NCBI GenBank assembly: GCA_021781835.1
Contig: JAJXWD010000011.1
Span: 1 to 64,000, forward strand
From: Pseudomonadota bacterium
GTDB taxonomy: Bacteria; Pseudomonadota; Alphaproteobacteria; Acetobacterales; Acetobacteraceae
Direction of reading: 5' to 3'
DNA length: 64,000 nucleotides
Shown: one piece after another, positions 1 to 8,568 of the stretch
Layout: the number at the start of each line of letters is the position of its first letter
How positions within the stretch are numbered: the first letter of the stretch is position 1
Notes under the pieces: generated by a model
The model's database searches: none
What the model saw: the letters and a program-made list of their open reading frames with translations, nothing else
What the model was told of the DNA's origin: nothing
Program-made: the position numbers and the translations under genes

Positions 1-1
1 C

Positions 2-1702
2 AATGATACGCGCGTGGTCGAGGGGTGGCTCGACGAGATTCTCGACAGCTTCATTTTATGGCCAAAAGCGGGGCTGGTCGGCTCGAAGCTTTTTTATGCC
101 GACGGCAGTTTGCAGGAGGCGGGGGGCATCATCTGGCGAGATGGCTCATCGTGGAATTATGGCCGCAACGACGACCCCAACAGGCCGCATTATTCATATG
201 CCCGGCAGGTGGATTATATATCCGGCTGTTCAATCGCGCTGCCCGCGGATTTGTGGCGCGCGCTCGATGGGTTTGACCGGTTATTCACCCCCGCCTATTG
301 CGAAGATGCCGACCTCGCATTGCGGGTGATTGCCGCGGGGCGCGAGGTTTGGTTTCAGCCGCGCTCACGCATTGTTCATTACGAGGGCAAGACGTCCGGA
401 ACGGATACCGGCGCGGGCACCAAAGCCTATCAGGTCGTCAACAGCAAGAAGCTGTTTTTGCGCTGGCAAGACCGGCTTTCGCACAGAGGCCGAAACGCGC
501 AAGCGCCCTATTTTGAGCGTGAGCGCGATGTGCGCAAGCGCATATTGGTCATCGATATCACCACCCCCACGCCCAACCAAGATGCCGGCTCGGTGCAAAC
601 GTTCATGGCGCTGCAATGCTGCTTGGAGTTGGGCTACAAGCCGGTTTTTGTGCCGGTGGATAATTGGCTGTTCCAGCCCGGCTACACCACAGACCTGCAA
701 CGAATCGGGGTGGAGTGTGCCTATGCGCCCTACGATCTTGATTTTACTCTCTACATGGCGCGTTATGGTTGGTTGTTCGATGCCATTTTGGTCTATCGCC
801 CGAGCGTGATGGAGCGCTGCATATCCACCATCCGCGAGGCTGCCCCTCAGGCCGCCTTGTTGTTTCACGTTGCCGATTTGCATTATCTGCGCATGGAGCG
901 CACAGCGGCACTGAACGATGATGACGATCTGCGTGCGGCGGCGGCGGTTATGAAGCAGCGCGAGCAGGGCATGGTGCAAGCCGCGGATTGCACCATCACC
1001 CACTCGGAAGCCGAAGCCGAGCTGCTGCAGGAGATGAGCGGCCGGGACAACATCGTTACGTGGCCGTTGATGTTTGAATATTTCGGCACGCGCGTGCCTT
1101 ATGCCCAGCGCCGAGACATCTGTTTCCTGGGAGGCTACGGGCATCCACCCAATATTGACGCGGTGCTTTATTTTGTAAACGAAGTTTTCCCGCTCTTGCG
1201 TCGCGCTGAGCCCGGGATACGCTTTCTCATAGCCGGCTCCCGCACGCCCGAGGAAATCAAGGCGCTGGCCTGCGAGGATATCGAAGTGCTGGGCATGGTC
1301 GAGGATCTGCGTGATCTGTTCGATCGCGCGCGTGTGTTCGTGTGCCCGCTGCGCGCGGGGGCGGGCGTAAAAGGCAAGGTGGCATCGTCGATGTCCTATG
1401 GGTTGCCCGTGGTTTCCACCGATATCGGCGTTGAGGGGGCGGGTCTCGAAGATGGCACACATGTGCTGGTGGCCAACGGCGCCGAGATGTTCGCGGCATC
1501 GACCTTGCGGCTTTACCGTGACGAAACACTGTGGAATCACCTCTCGCGTGAGGGGCAGAATTTTGTAAAGACCAATCTCTCGGTCGGCAAAGGTGTCGCG
1601 GTTCTGGCCGAAGCCTTAAACGTCGCCCAAGCTCACAGGCTTGATCTTGACCAAGCCGCGCTACGCCAGATCAAGACGGCACAACAGGAATATGGCGTAT
1701 GA
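2..1702 (+). CDS. Two-domain glycosyltransferase (GT2 end + GT4), 5' partial
   Basis: The frame is open to the left edge (it reads NDTR before the first GTG, like the LNNDT stretch of GT2 enzymes), so the true start lies outside the window. The visible N-terminal part is the end of a GT2 glycosyltransferase, with an EDADLALR acidic motif near residue 97 of the track ORF and a GFD..F segment before it. From about residue 175 a second, GT4/GT-B-like unit begins (RILVIDITTPTPNQDAGS, later GGYGHPPNIDAV and VCPLRAGAGVKGK). Such tandem proteins build cell-surface polysaccharides in the cytosol from nucleotide sugars. The stop overlaps the next start (ATGA), so the two genes are probably translationally coupled. 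Sugar donor and acceptor cannot be read from the sequence. Confidence 0.88.
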   Translation, partial: NDTRVVEGWLDEILDSFILWPKAGLVGSKLFYADGSLQEAGGIIWRDGSSWNYGRNDDPNRPHYSYARQVDYISGCSIALPADLWRALDGFDRLFTPAYCEDADLALRVIAAGREVWFQPRSRIVHYEGKTSGTDTGAGTKAYQVVNSKKLFLRWQDRLSHRGRNAQAPYFERERDVRKRILVIDITTPTPNQDAGSVQTFMALQCCLELGYKPVFVPVDNWLFQPGYTTDLQRIGVECAYAPYDLDFTLYMARYGWLFDAILVYRPSVMERCISTIREAAPQAALLFHVADLHYLRMERTAALNDDDDLRAAAAVMKQREQGMVQAADCTITHSEAEAELLQEMSGRDNIVTWPLMFEYFGTRVPYAQRRDICFLGGYGHPPNIDAVLYFVNEVFPLLRRAEPGIRFLIAGSRTPEEIKALACEDIEVLGMVEDLRDLFDRARVFVCPLRAGAGVKGKVASSMSYGLPVVSTDIGVEGAGLEDGTHVLVANGAEMFAASTLRLYRDETLWNHLSREGQNFVKTNLSVGKGVAVLAEALNVAQAHRLDLDQAALRQIKTAQQEYGV

Positions 1703-2994
1703 ACGACATGCAACCTCCCCCGGCCGGCCAGCTTGACCTGATCTCAGACGAAGGATGGGTCATCGGCTGGGCATGGTATCCCGGCGCGCCCGAGCGTCGT
1801 GTCGATGTCGAAATTCTGGCCGATGACGTGGTGGTCGGCACCATGACCGCCGGCTTGCATCGCGAAGACGTGGCCGCGGCCGGCTTTGGCGATGGTGCTT
1901 ACGGGTTTTCCGTTGCGTTGCCTCATCATGTGCTCTCCAGCCCGCGCCCATCCATCATAAGCCTGCGCGACCGGGTGAGCGGCCTGTCCCTCGCAAAACC
2001 GGTGGTTTTCAGCCAGCCTGCCTTGCGTGAGGCCAGCGCCCAGCTCGATGCGCTGAACCAGGATGTGCGTTTGTTGAGCGCCAGCTTGGCGCGGTTGCAG
2101 ACGAAGGAAGCCGCCGATGGTCACGCCACCGCGGCGCTGTTTCGCACAGTGGCTGATTTTTTCAGTCAGTTGGCCGAAGTTACGCTGGCGGGCGCCTCGC
2201 CGCGCACATTGCGTACCTTGCGTGAGGCGGTAACTGAAACCACCAACACCTATCTGCCACTTGATTTCTCACCCGCCGAAACGCCCGAAATCAGCATCTG
2301 TTTTCTGGCCCAAGCTGGCATGGAGGCCATGTATGCCACCCTGGCGGCATTGCAGCCGGGATTTGCCGCCGCCAAGGCCGAATTGCTGATTTTGGACCCT
2401 GATGACAGCGCCGACGCGCCCTTATTGCCGCTGCTCGCCGGCAATGCCCGCTACCTGCGCCGGCCCGCCGCCTTGGCGCCGGCCACATGGCTCAATAACC
2501 TCGCCCAGGCGGCGCACGGTACGTTGTTGTATTTCATAACCGAGCCGGTTGCCCCCGTACCGTCCAGCTTACCTAGCTTGGCCTCTTCCTTCGCCACCGC
2601 GCAAGCGGGTATTTTAACGCCGCGCGTCATGGCAACCGATGGTATTGTCGAGCATGCGGGTGCCTCGTTCACCGATGGCCTCTTGCGCCCGTGTGCCGCC
2701 CAAACGGCCGATGATCTTGCGGCGGCGGTGGACGTGGCGGCCCCGCAGAGTTTCGTGGTCAAACGCGAGATCTGGCAGGCGCTTGATGGCTTTGATACCC
2801 GCTTCGAGACACTAACCGCGGCGGTGGCGGCTTTTTGCCTCCACGCGGCCAGTTACGGCCTGCAAACCATATACCAGCCGCAATTTACCGCCTCCTACGT
2901 CGCCAATACGGCCCCGCTCCCCGATGATCCCGCCAAGGCCAGCGCCGATTCTACAAAATTGCGGGACTTTCACCTCTCACTCGCGCGGGGTTAA
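1699..2994 (+). CDS. Glycan-cluster protein with degenerate GT2-like C-terminus
   Basis: 431 residues, overlapping the upstream glycosyltransferase by 4 nt. The N-terminal 90 residues contain GWVIGWAWYP followed by a short beta-rich stretch (VDVEILADDVVVGTM...FGDGAYGFSVALP). This looks like the small domain often appended to alphaproteobacterial glycosyltransferases. The C-terminal half has GT2-like features (ISICFLAQAG, LLILDPDD, and QALDGFDTRF near residue 360) but I see no clear acidic catalytic motif equivalent to the EDAD of the neighbour. It may be a non-catalytic partner or a very divergent transferase. Role is inferred mainly from context. Confidence 0.7.
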   Translation: MNDMQPPPAGQLDLISDEGWVIGWAWYPGAPERRVDVEILADDVVVGTMTAGLHREDVAAAGFGDGAYGFSVALPHHVLSSPRPSIISLRDRVSGLSLAKPVVFSQPALREASAQLDALNQDVRLLSASLARLQTKEAADGHATAALFRTVADFFSQLAEVTLAGASPRTLRTLREAVTETTNTYLPLDFSPAETPEISICFLAQAGMEAMYATLAALQPGFAAAKAELLILDPDDSADAPLLPLLAGNARYLRRPAALAPATWLNNLAQAAHGTLLYFITEPVAPVPSSLPSLASSFATAQAGILTPRVMATDGIVEHAGASFTDGLLRPCAAQTADDLAAAVDVAAPQSFVVKREIWQALDGFDTRFETLTAAVAAFCLHAASYGLQTIYQPQFTASYVANTAPLPDDPAKASADSTKLRDFHLSLARG

Positions 2995-3032
2995 ACCTCA
3001 ACAATGTCCCGGCTTTCGTCTAAGGCGCAGCA

Positions 3033-4241
3033 ATGACCTCACGTTTTTTCCCTGTTTCCCGCAGGGCGCCGCTGTTTTTCATGCACATCCCCAAAACGGC
3101 GGGCACCAGCATGCGCCTGTTTCTGGAGATGCAATACCCCGACAATGAAGTCTGCCTCGATGAAGGCTGGCACTCGCTCCCCAGCGTCGATCAGTTGGCC
3201 AACAAATCGCTCATCCGCGGGCATTTCCAGTATAATCTCAGGCAGGTTCTTCCCCCTGAATTCAAGCTTCTCACCATTTTGCGAGACCCGGTGGCCCGCA
3301 CCTTGTCCTCGCTGAAACATTTGCAGCGCGAGGCCACCTTCGCCCCCGAGCACGCCCTCACCAAGGGGCGCACGATGGGCCAAATCATCCGTATCCCCGA
3401 AGTGATGCGCACCCAGCGCAACATCCACGCGGCCTATCTCTGCGCCTCCACCCCGCCCGGCCCGCTTCTGAAAACCATGCGTGACAAGCCGTACATGGGC
3501 CCAACCGACCTGGACGCCCCGGCAACGCTCGATCTAGCCTGCGCCCGCCTGCATGAAATCGACTTCCTGGCCACGGTCGAAGAGCTTCCGCTCGACCTGC
3601 AATCCTTCTGCACACACATGAACTTCCATCCCGCCTCCTACTTCCCCTTCACAAACGAGGCGCCAAACCGCCAGCTTGACCTTACCCCCGAAGATCATGA
3701 AATTTTGCGCGCCTATAACGATATTGACCTGAAACTATACGAATACGCCCAAAAACTCATCAAGCTTCGCCGCTTTGAGGCCGCCATGAAGCCGCTTCTG
3801 GCCAACGGCACCTACCAGGAAATGACGGGTGATTTCGAGATCGATCTGGGCGGTATCGTTCCAGGCTCGGGCTGGCATCTCCCCGAGCGTGAAGGCAGCG
3901 CCGTTTGGCGCTGGACCGGCCCGGGCGATCATTTCACCCTGGAGCTGCCCTTGTCCCGTGCCTGCAACCACGAGGTCTCGATGCGCTTCAGCGCCCAGCC
4001 CCATTTCACCGAACAAGACTTTCAAGTCGCCGCCAACGGCCAGTCGCTCTCCCCCACATTCAGCCGTCATTATCAAGCCCATGTGGTCAACTTTATCATT
4101 CCGCGCGCGGCGGTCGAGGCCGGCAACGGCTTCTGCCAGCTTGTCTTCCAGGCAAAAGCCAAGATCCCCCCAGGCGATACGCGCAGCCTCGGCGTGGCGG
4201 TCCGCCACATCGGCTTCACGGCGCGCGACAATGGAGCATGA
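3033..4241 (+). CDS. Sulfotransferase family protein with C-terminal beta-rich domain
   Basis: 402 residues. The PAPS 5'-phosphosulfate loop is clear near the N-terminus (HIPKTAGTS, residues 18-26) and the 3'-phosphate motif follows as LRDPVARTLSSL around residues 83-94, as in the Sulfotransfer_2 family. The predicted reaction is transfer of sulfate from PAPS to a hydroxyl or amino group of a glycan. From about residue 270 an extra domain begins (SGWHLPEREGSAVWRWTG) that resembles the beta-sandwich-like module found on some polysaccharide enzymes. Located between glycosyltransferase and methyltransferase genes, so a surface glycan is the likely acceptor. PAPS could come from cysD-cysNC in this window. 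The acceptor is unknown. Confidence 0.82.
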   Translation: MTSRFFPVSRRAPLFFMHIPKTAGTSMRLFLEMQYPDNEVCLDEGWHSLPSVDQLANKSLIRGHFQYNLRQVLPPEFKLLTILRDPVARTLSSLKHLQREATFAPEHALTKGRTMGQIIRIPEVMRTQRNIHAAYLCASTPPGPLLKTMRDKPYMGPTDLDAPATLDLACARLHEIDFLATVEELPLDLQSFCTHMNFHPASYFPFTNEAPNRQLDLTPEDHEILRAYNDIDLKLYEYAQKLIKLRRFEAAMKPLLANGTYQEMTGDFEIDLGGIVPGSGWHLPEREGSAVWRWTGPGDHFTLELPLSRACNHEVSMRFSAQPHFTEQDFQVAANGQSLSPTFSRHYQAHVVNFIIPRAAVEAGNGFCQLVFQAKAKIPPGDTRSLGVAVRHIGFTARDNGA

Positions 4242-4281
4242 CATGCCGCCGCAAGCCCCCCGCATCAGCGGAGCCTGAGCG

Positions 4282-5100
4282 ATGACGCTGCAAAACGCCC
4301 ATCGCGACACCGAACAATTCCGCCCCAGCACCTTGGGCTTGGCGCCCCGCTTTCCCGCGTGGCGCTTCCGGGCGAAGTCCGAGTTCGATGAGTTCCTGAA
4401 AACCCGCCAGCCCGTGCTGGACAGCCGCCACCTCCACCAGCTCTCCCTCGCCACGCGCGAGAAAACCTTTGAGCGCCCCGGCACATGCGCCGTCTGCCTG
4501 TGCCCCACCCTGTTCCAGGCGGCGGTGAACGGCGAAATCTTGAGCGATGGCAAGCGCATGCCCAACTGGCGCGAGGAGCTGCAATGCGGCTGCGCGCGCC
4601 GGCTCAATAACCGCCAGCGGGCGGTGCTGCATTTGGCCCAGAGCTGCGGCCTGCTGGGGTGGATGAAACCCCTCCTGCTCGGCGCCCCGGCTGATTTCAC
4701 ACTCGCCTGCCGCGCCCTGGCGCCTGAAATCATGCCGCTCCGCCGCTTCCACTTCACCGGCGGCACCGCCCATCTGGCGGCGGCAAGCGCCTCATGCCAC
4801 TTCGCCATTTCGCAGGATGAATTGCAGGATATCGAACCCCTGCAAAGCGCCCTGACCGAGCTGGCGCGGGTGCTGGTCCCCGGCGGACGCTTGATTTTCA
4901 CCGTGCCTTTTTACTTCGGCCAGTCAGCCTCCGTGCTCACCCCCGGCCCCGCCATGCGCGCCGGCGCCCACCAGCTCGGCTGGGATATCTTGCGCCGCCT
5001 GCAAGACGCCGGCTTCTCAAACGCCGAGGCCCTGCTCTACTGGTCGGAAGAGCTGGGCTATCTCGGCAACATGAATTTTTTGTTCCTGGCGGTGAGGTAA
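4282..5100 (+). CDS. Methyltransferase-like protein with Cys-rich metal site
   Basis: 272 residues. The C-terminal half has the post-motif of class I SAM methyltransferases (ELARVLVPGGRLIFTVPFYFGQ, the strand and turn after motif III), but I see no convincing GxGxG SAM loop upstream. An N-terminal cysteine cluster (CAVCLC near residues 69-74 and QCGC near 101-104) suggests a zinc site of CxxC...CxC type. The gene sits 40 nt after the sulfotransferase, in the same direction, and ends the GC-rich part of the glycan block. It could methylate the glycan, or be a degenerate methyltransferase with another role. Function is inferred. Confidence 0.62.
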   Translation: MTLQNAHRDTEQFRPSTLGLAPRFPAWRFRAKSEFDEFLKTRQPVLDSRHLHQLSLATREKTFERPGTCAVCLCPTLFQAAVNGEILSDGKRMPNWREELQCGCARRLNNRQRAVLHLAQSCGLLGWMKPLLLGAPADFTLACRALAPEIMPLRRFHFTGGTAHLAAASASCHFAISQDELQDIEPLQSALTELARVLVPGGRLIFTVPFYFGQSASVLTPGPAMRAGAHQLGWDILRRLQDAGFSNAEALLYWSEELGYLGNMNFLFLAVR

Positions 5101-5174
5101 CTATGGTTATCTTGCTAGTTGCTATTGGCGCTGTTAGGTTTAAATAAATTATATTTTTGATTGGGTTAAACTAG

Positions 5175-6020
5175 ATGTCGATAGATATTGTCTGTGTGGC
5201 TGATGGTCCGCGTATCTCGCTAGGGGTTGCGTTAAATATTCTTGTATCCCAAAGGTCTTGCCCAGGGGCTAAATTTTCAATAATGATTCCAGAAAATGGC
5301 GGATTTGGAAGTGCGTGTGCTGAAGAGGTGATAAGAAAATTTGCGCACGAAATTATTTCTATTCCGGCACCAACTTTATTGGTTGAGGATAAGTTATATA
5401 GAATTGAAAATAAAATCAATGCGTTGCGCTTCGCGGGGAATAGAAAAGCAATTTTAGCTGACTCAGATACATTGATTCTTCGCACCTTGCCTAGCTCGTT
5501 TTTGTTTAGAGATGTTCCGTCTGTGGTTCCCGAGCATGGCAAACATGAATTTCCGTGGGAAAGACTCCATGAGAATTTTAACTTGAATATGAGTTCTGTT
5601 GAGGTGCTCCTGGGCGGCAATGAAATATCTAATCCTTGGATGAATGCCGGGTTTGTTGTTTGTCCCAACGCCGAACAGCTTGGAAATGTCTGGAGAACCA
5701 TTGCGGAAGAGGTGAATAACTTGTCTTGGGTGCCAGAAAGGTGGCCGTATCTGGATCAAATCTCGTTACCTTTGGCCATTGCAGCCCTTTCTCCAGAACG
5801 ACGTTTTCAGCATTCAAGCGTCTTGCCGGAAAAATTCAATCAAAATATTTTCTATTGGCGAGATGATCAACACTACGTCAAAGACGGATTTGTAATTCAC
5901 CATCATAACCGCGTAAAACTTTTGGAAAAATATGTCCCAAATGTCATAATATGGGTTCGTGAACTTTACCCAATAATTGACAATGTTATCGCTGAGTTAA
6001 GGGCGTTTGATGAAAATTAA
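5175..6020 (+). CDS. AT-rich putative sugar-nucleotide transferase
   Basis: 281 residues. Base composition is strikingly AT-rich compared with the flanking genes, and codon use follows (many AAT, ATT, TTA), which suggests recent acquisition. The protein has a GT-A-like arrangement: an N-terminal beta strand (SIDIVCVADG), a central KAILADSDTLIL with a DSD acidic motif suited to metal and nucleotide-sugar binding, and a later NPWMNAGFVVCP stretch typical of GT8-like enzymes. It has an HHH run near the C-terminus. I read it as a nucleotide-sugar-dependent glycosyltransferase of the surface-glycan block; family and substrate are uncertain. Confidence 0.62.
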   Translation: MSIDIVCVADGPRISLGVALNILVSQRSCPGAKFSIMIPENGGFGSACAEEVIRKFAHEIISIPAPTLLVEDKLYRIENKINALRFAGNRKAILADSDTLILRTLPSSFLFRDVPSVVPEHGKHEFPWERLHENFNLNMSSVEVLLGGNEISNPWMNAGFVVCPNAEQLGNVWRTIAEEVNNLSWVPERWPYLDQISLPLAIAALSPERRFQHSSVLPEKFNQNIFYWRDDQHYVKDGFVIHHHNRVKLLEKYVPNVIIWVRELYPIIDNVIAELRAFDEN

Positions 6021-6021
6021 T

Positions 6022-6095
6022 AGACAGGCGTGAGCCTGTCTTAATATTGCTGGTCTCTCTTGCCGCAAGACGTCTTTTGACGTTTTTGCGGCTTT
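6022..6095. terminator. Paired hairpins between convergent genes
   Basis: Two hairpins lie just past the end of the + strand sugar transferase. The first is AGACAGGC-GTGA-GCCTGTCT (6022-6041). The second pairs GCCGCAAGACGTC with GACGTTTTTGCGGC around a TTTT loop (6062-6092) and is followed by TTTG. The position between two converging genes fits a bidirectional transcription terminator. Confidence 0.6.
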
Positions 6096-6203
6096 GTTTT
6101 GGACTGTAGGCAGAGGGCGGGGCTTGGGCTGACCCGTTCAGCATGTCGCGATGAATATGTATAATAAATGATGCTAAAGCGCAGCCTCTCCGATGCCCTA
6201 TAA

Positions 6204-7262
6204 TCATAAGATGATTGGTGTATCTTGCTTTGAGTAGTGATCGGATTTCCGTTGCGGTCGATGTGAAACTGCTTGGTAGAGCAATCCTGCGTCAAGTGCG
6301 TCAAATATTCGGTGAGAGTACAGGCATAGTTCTGGGTATATTGCGAGTGTATAGGCAATTGGACCTGTTAGCCTTAGAACAGCGAGCGTGCCTACTCCAC
6401 TTAGAGCAGCCTGATAGCGAGAAATATTCGTTAATACGAAATTTATGGCGCGTTCAAGAAGTGGGTGTCCGGCGGCGGCAATGATATGCCAGTTCTGAAA
6501 CTCACCTCTAGGTATAAAAGAGAGCTCAGAGTGAAGGCCGGCACCGGGGAAGGGGTCATCTTCAGAATTGCGCCAGTGTGAGAGAAGAAATTGATCTTCT
6601 GGTTTTATAATGTTGTCAAACGGGGCGGTGCTTCCAGATTTGATGTCAAGATACACGCCACCAAATTGATAAATAAGTAAATATCTAAACAGATCAGCTC
6701 GTGCTGCGCCATAACGAGGGTTTATGCGCAAATATTGTTTAAGAATATCCCAACCGTAATATTGATAAATGAAGTCATGGCAGGATTTGTCACACCAATA
6801 GCGATAAGTCCAATCAGGATTTAGTTCCTTTAAGAGGTCAACATTCTTAGATACTTCTTTCGGAACGTTCTCCGAAAAGCTTGTTTGATGTATAGTTTTG
6901 GGAATATAAAAATCTCGTGGCTTACGTGAAAAACTCTGAGGAGAGGCATGCAGAGCGTTCCGTAATTCATCTAATGAAAGCAGGGTAAATATTTCCCAAA
7001 TTAAACATTGAGAGCGATATTCAATGCGACCTTCTGGTATGGCGCAAAGAAACCCTTTTTCTGTTCGCAATCCTACGGACCGCGCCGGGCCAAGCCGTAC
7101 GACCTCAAAAGTTTTTCCATCGACCAGCAGTTCGCCGTTTTCATTACAAAATAAATTGGCGCCTGTGACCGTTGGTTTGGTGTGACGAAATTTACCATCC
7201 GGGGTAAGATACAACATCGTTTGGCAATGTGATATAAACACGAATCTGTTGTCGTTACTCAC
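6204..7262 (-). CDS. OCH1/capsular-type glycosyltransferase (DXD sugar-binding family)
   Basis: 352 residues on the minus strand, GTG start with GGAG 8 nt upstream. The core is the Gly_transf_sug (OCH1-like, GT32-type) signature: IPKTIHQTSF near residue 120, then NPDWTYRYWCD, ARADLFRYLLIYQFGGVYLDIKSG (residues 187-210). The usual DxD is DIK here, a variant seen in some members of this family. The first 110 residues form an extra domain I do not recognise. AT-rich like its convergent neighbour, so probably from the same transfer event. Predicted to add a hexose to a surface glycan. Confidence 0.75.
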   Translation of the reverse strand: MSNDNRFVFISHCQTMLYLTPDGKFRHTKPTVTGANLFCNENGELLVDGKTFEVVRLGPARSVGLRTEKGFLCAIPEGRIEYRSQCLIWEIFTLLSLDELRNALHASPQSFSRKPRDFYIPKTIHQTSFSENVPKEVSKNVDLLKELNPDWTYRYWCDKSCHDFIYQYYGWDILKQYLRINPRYGAARADLFRYLLIYQFGGVYLDIKSGSTAPFDNIIKPEDQFLLSHWRNSEDDPFPGAGLHSELSFIPRGEFQNWHIIAAAGHPLLERAINFVLTNISRYQAALSGVGTLAVLRLTGPIAYTLAIYPELCLYSHRIFDALDAGLLYQAVSHRPQRKSDHYSKQDTPIIL

Positions 7263-7315
7263 AAGTTAACTCCGCAGTATATGTCACGAAAAACCTTATC
7301 GTATGGTAACCAGAC

Positions 7316-7450
7316 GGAGGGGGGCAGACAAGAGTGTGTTATGTGGAGCGGTCACGGATGGTAAGCGCTTTTCGGCCCACGACGCGGCTGCACAAGAGAG
7401 AGAGAGGAGAATAGGGGGGCGTACCACTCTTGTCTTTGCTTCCCCCCACC
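7316..7450. repeat. Small element with imperfect terminal inverted repeats
   Basis: A left arm reading GGAGGGGGGCAGACAAGAGTG (7316-7336) matches, in reverse complement and with a 3-nt insertion, a right arm at 7425-7450. The roughly 90 nt between carry no ORF I believe in. It sits between the AT-rich sugar transferase and the glycine riboswitch. It may be a MITE-like remnant or a simple structured leader; no target-site duplication was confirmed. Confidence 0.4.
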
Positions 7451-7505
7451 TTTCCCCATTGCCAAACCTTTCCCCCTCGCGTTAAGCTGCCCCTTGTCCT
7501 CATCA

Positions 7506-7690
7506 GACGCAGGAGAGAGCGGGTGCAAACCCCGCCGCCGAAGGCGCAACCGGCCCCCGGAACCGCTCAGGCAAAAGGGCTGCGAACGGGTTACAGGATA
7601 CTCTGGAAAGCCGGCCGCAACGCCGCACCGACGGGGTCAAGAGCATGAAAATGCTCGAATCTCTCAGGTCCAAAGACAGAGGGGGGTCAG
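7506..7690 (+). promoter_or_regulatory. Tandem glycine riboswitch
   Basis: Two consecutive gcvT-type aptamers are visible. The first carries GGAGAGAG, GCCGAAGGCGCAA and CGCTCAGGCAAAAGGGC. The second carries ACTCTGGAAAG, CACCGACGGGGTCAAG and CTCTCAGGTCCAAAGACAGAGGG. These match the conserved glycine-binding cores and their order. A GC-rich hairpin (GCCGGC...GCCGGC, 7695-7714) follows, but without a T-run, so control may act on translation or through alternative pairing. Glycine aptamers usually switch on glycine-using genes. The next gene starts about 120 nt downstream, so the riboswitch should control the four-gene operon ending in L-serine ammonia-lyase. Confidence 0.9.
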
Positions 7691-7812
7691 GTCCGCCGGC
7701 TGTTACAGGCCGGCAAACTGACGAATGGGGGGGTATTTGCACATCATCATCCAGGCCCAGCGCCGCCGCGCCGCCCTCATGCCCGTTCCCCCGGCCTGAA
7801 GGAGCAAGCCCG

Positions 7813-8568
7813 ATGCCCGACCTCTACGCCCCGCTCATCGAGCGCACCCCCCACCCGGCCAAGCCGCCCGTGCTGCTGGTGTGCGAGCATGCCAGCAACC
7901 ACATCCCGGCCGCGTTCGCCAATCTTGGCCTGCCCCAGTCAACCCTCCAAACCCACATCGCCTGGGACCCAGGCGCCCAGGGCGTCGCCCGCGCGCTCCG
8001 CGCCGCCCTCAACGCCGATCTGGTGGCCGGCTCCGTCTCGCGCCTGCTCTATGACTGCAACCGCCCCCCCGAATCCCCGGGCGCCATGCCCGAAACCTCC
8101 GAAATCTACGAAATCCCCGGCAACAAGGCGCTCACCGCCGCCCAGCGCGCCGCCCGCACGGCCGCCATCTACACCCCCTTCCGCGCCGCCCTGGCCGAGC
8201 TGATGGACCAGCACCCAACCGGCATCATGGTCACCGTGCACAGCTTCACCCCCCTCTATCACGGCCAGCCGCGCCGCTGCGAAATCGGCATCCTGCACGA
8301 CACCGACACCCGCCTCGCCGATGCCCTGCTCGCCCAGCCCCCGGCCGAATTCCCCCACAAGCTGGAGCGCAACGTCCCCTACAGCGCCTCCGATGGCGTC
8401 ACCCACACCCTCAAAACCACCGCGGTGGCGCGCGGCTGGCCCAACGTCATGCTCGAAATCCGCAACGACCTCATCGCCACCGCCCCCCAGCAGCACACCA
8501 TGGCGCTCGCCCTGGCGCAGCTGCTCACCAAAGCCATAAAAACCCTGAAAGAGGCTGGAAATGTCTGA
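7813..8568 (+). CDS. N-formylglutamate amidohydrolase family protein
   Basis: 251 residues from the ATG at 7813, preceded by GGAG; the longer track ORF runs into the riboswitch and is rejected as the start. Family signatures are VCEHASNHIPAAF near residue 20, AWDPGA, SRLLYDCNR and TVHSFTPLYHG, which supply the metal-binding and catalytic residues of the N-formylglutamate deformylase/FGase family. Such enzymes hydrolyse amides of glutamate. As first gene of an operon with a glutamine-synthetase-like ligase and an aldehyde dehydrogenase, it may remove the glutamyl group at the end of a gamma-glutamylation route instead of acting in histidine breakdown (no other hut gene is near). Overlaps the next gene by 8 nt. 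Confidence 0.85.
   Translation: MPDLYAPLIERTPHPAKPPVLLVCEHASNHIPAAFANLGLPQSTLQTHIAWDPGAQGVARALRAALNADLVAGSVSRLLYDCNRPPESPGAMPETSEIYEIPGNKALTAAQRAARTAAIYTPFRAALAELMDQHPTGIMVTVHSFTPLYHGQPRRCEIGILHDTDTRLADALLAQPPAEFPHKLERNVPYSASDGVTHTLKTTAVARGWPNVMLEIRNDLIATAPQQHTMALALAQLLTKAIKTLKEAGNV

Noticed and set aside
6062-6095. Attachment site for a mobile element
   Set aside because: A hairpin with T-rich end between convergent genes is better explained as a terminator; no integrase is near.
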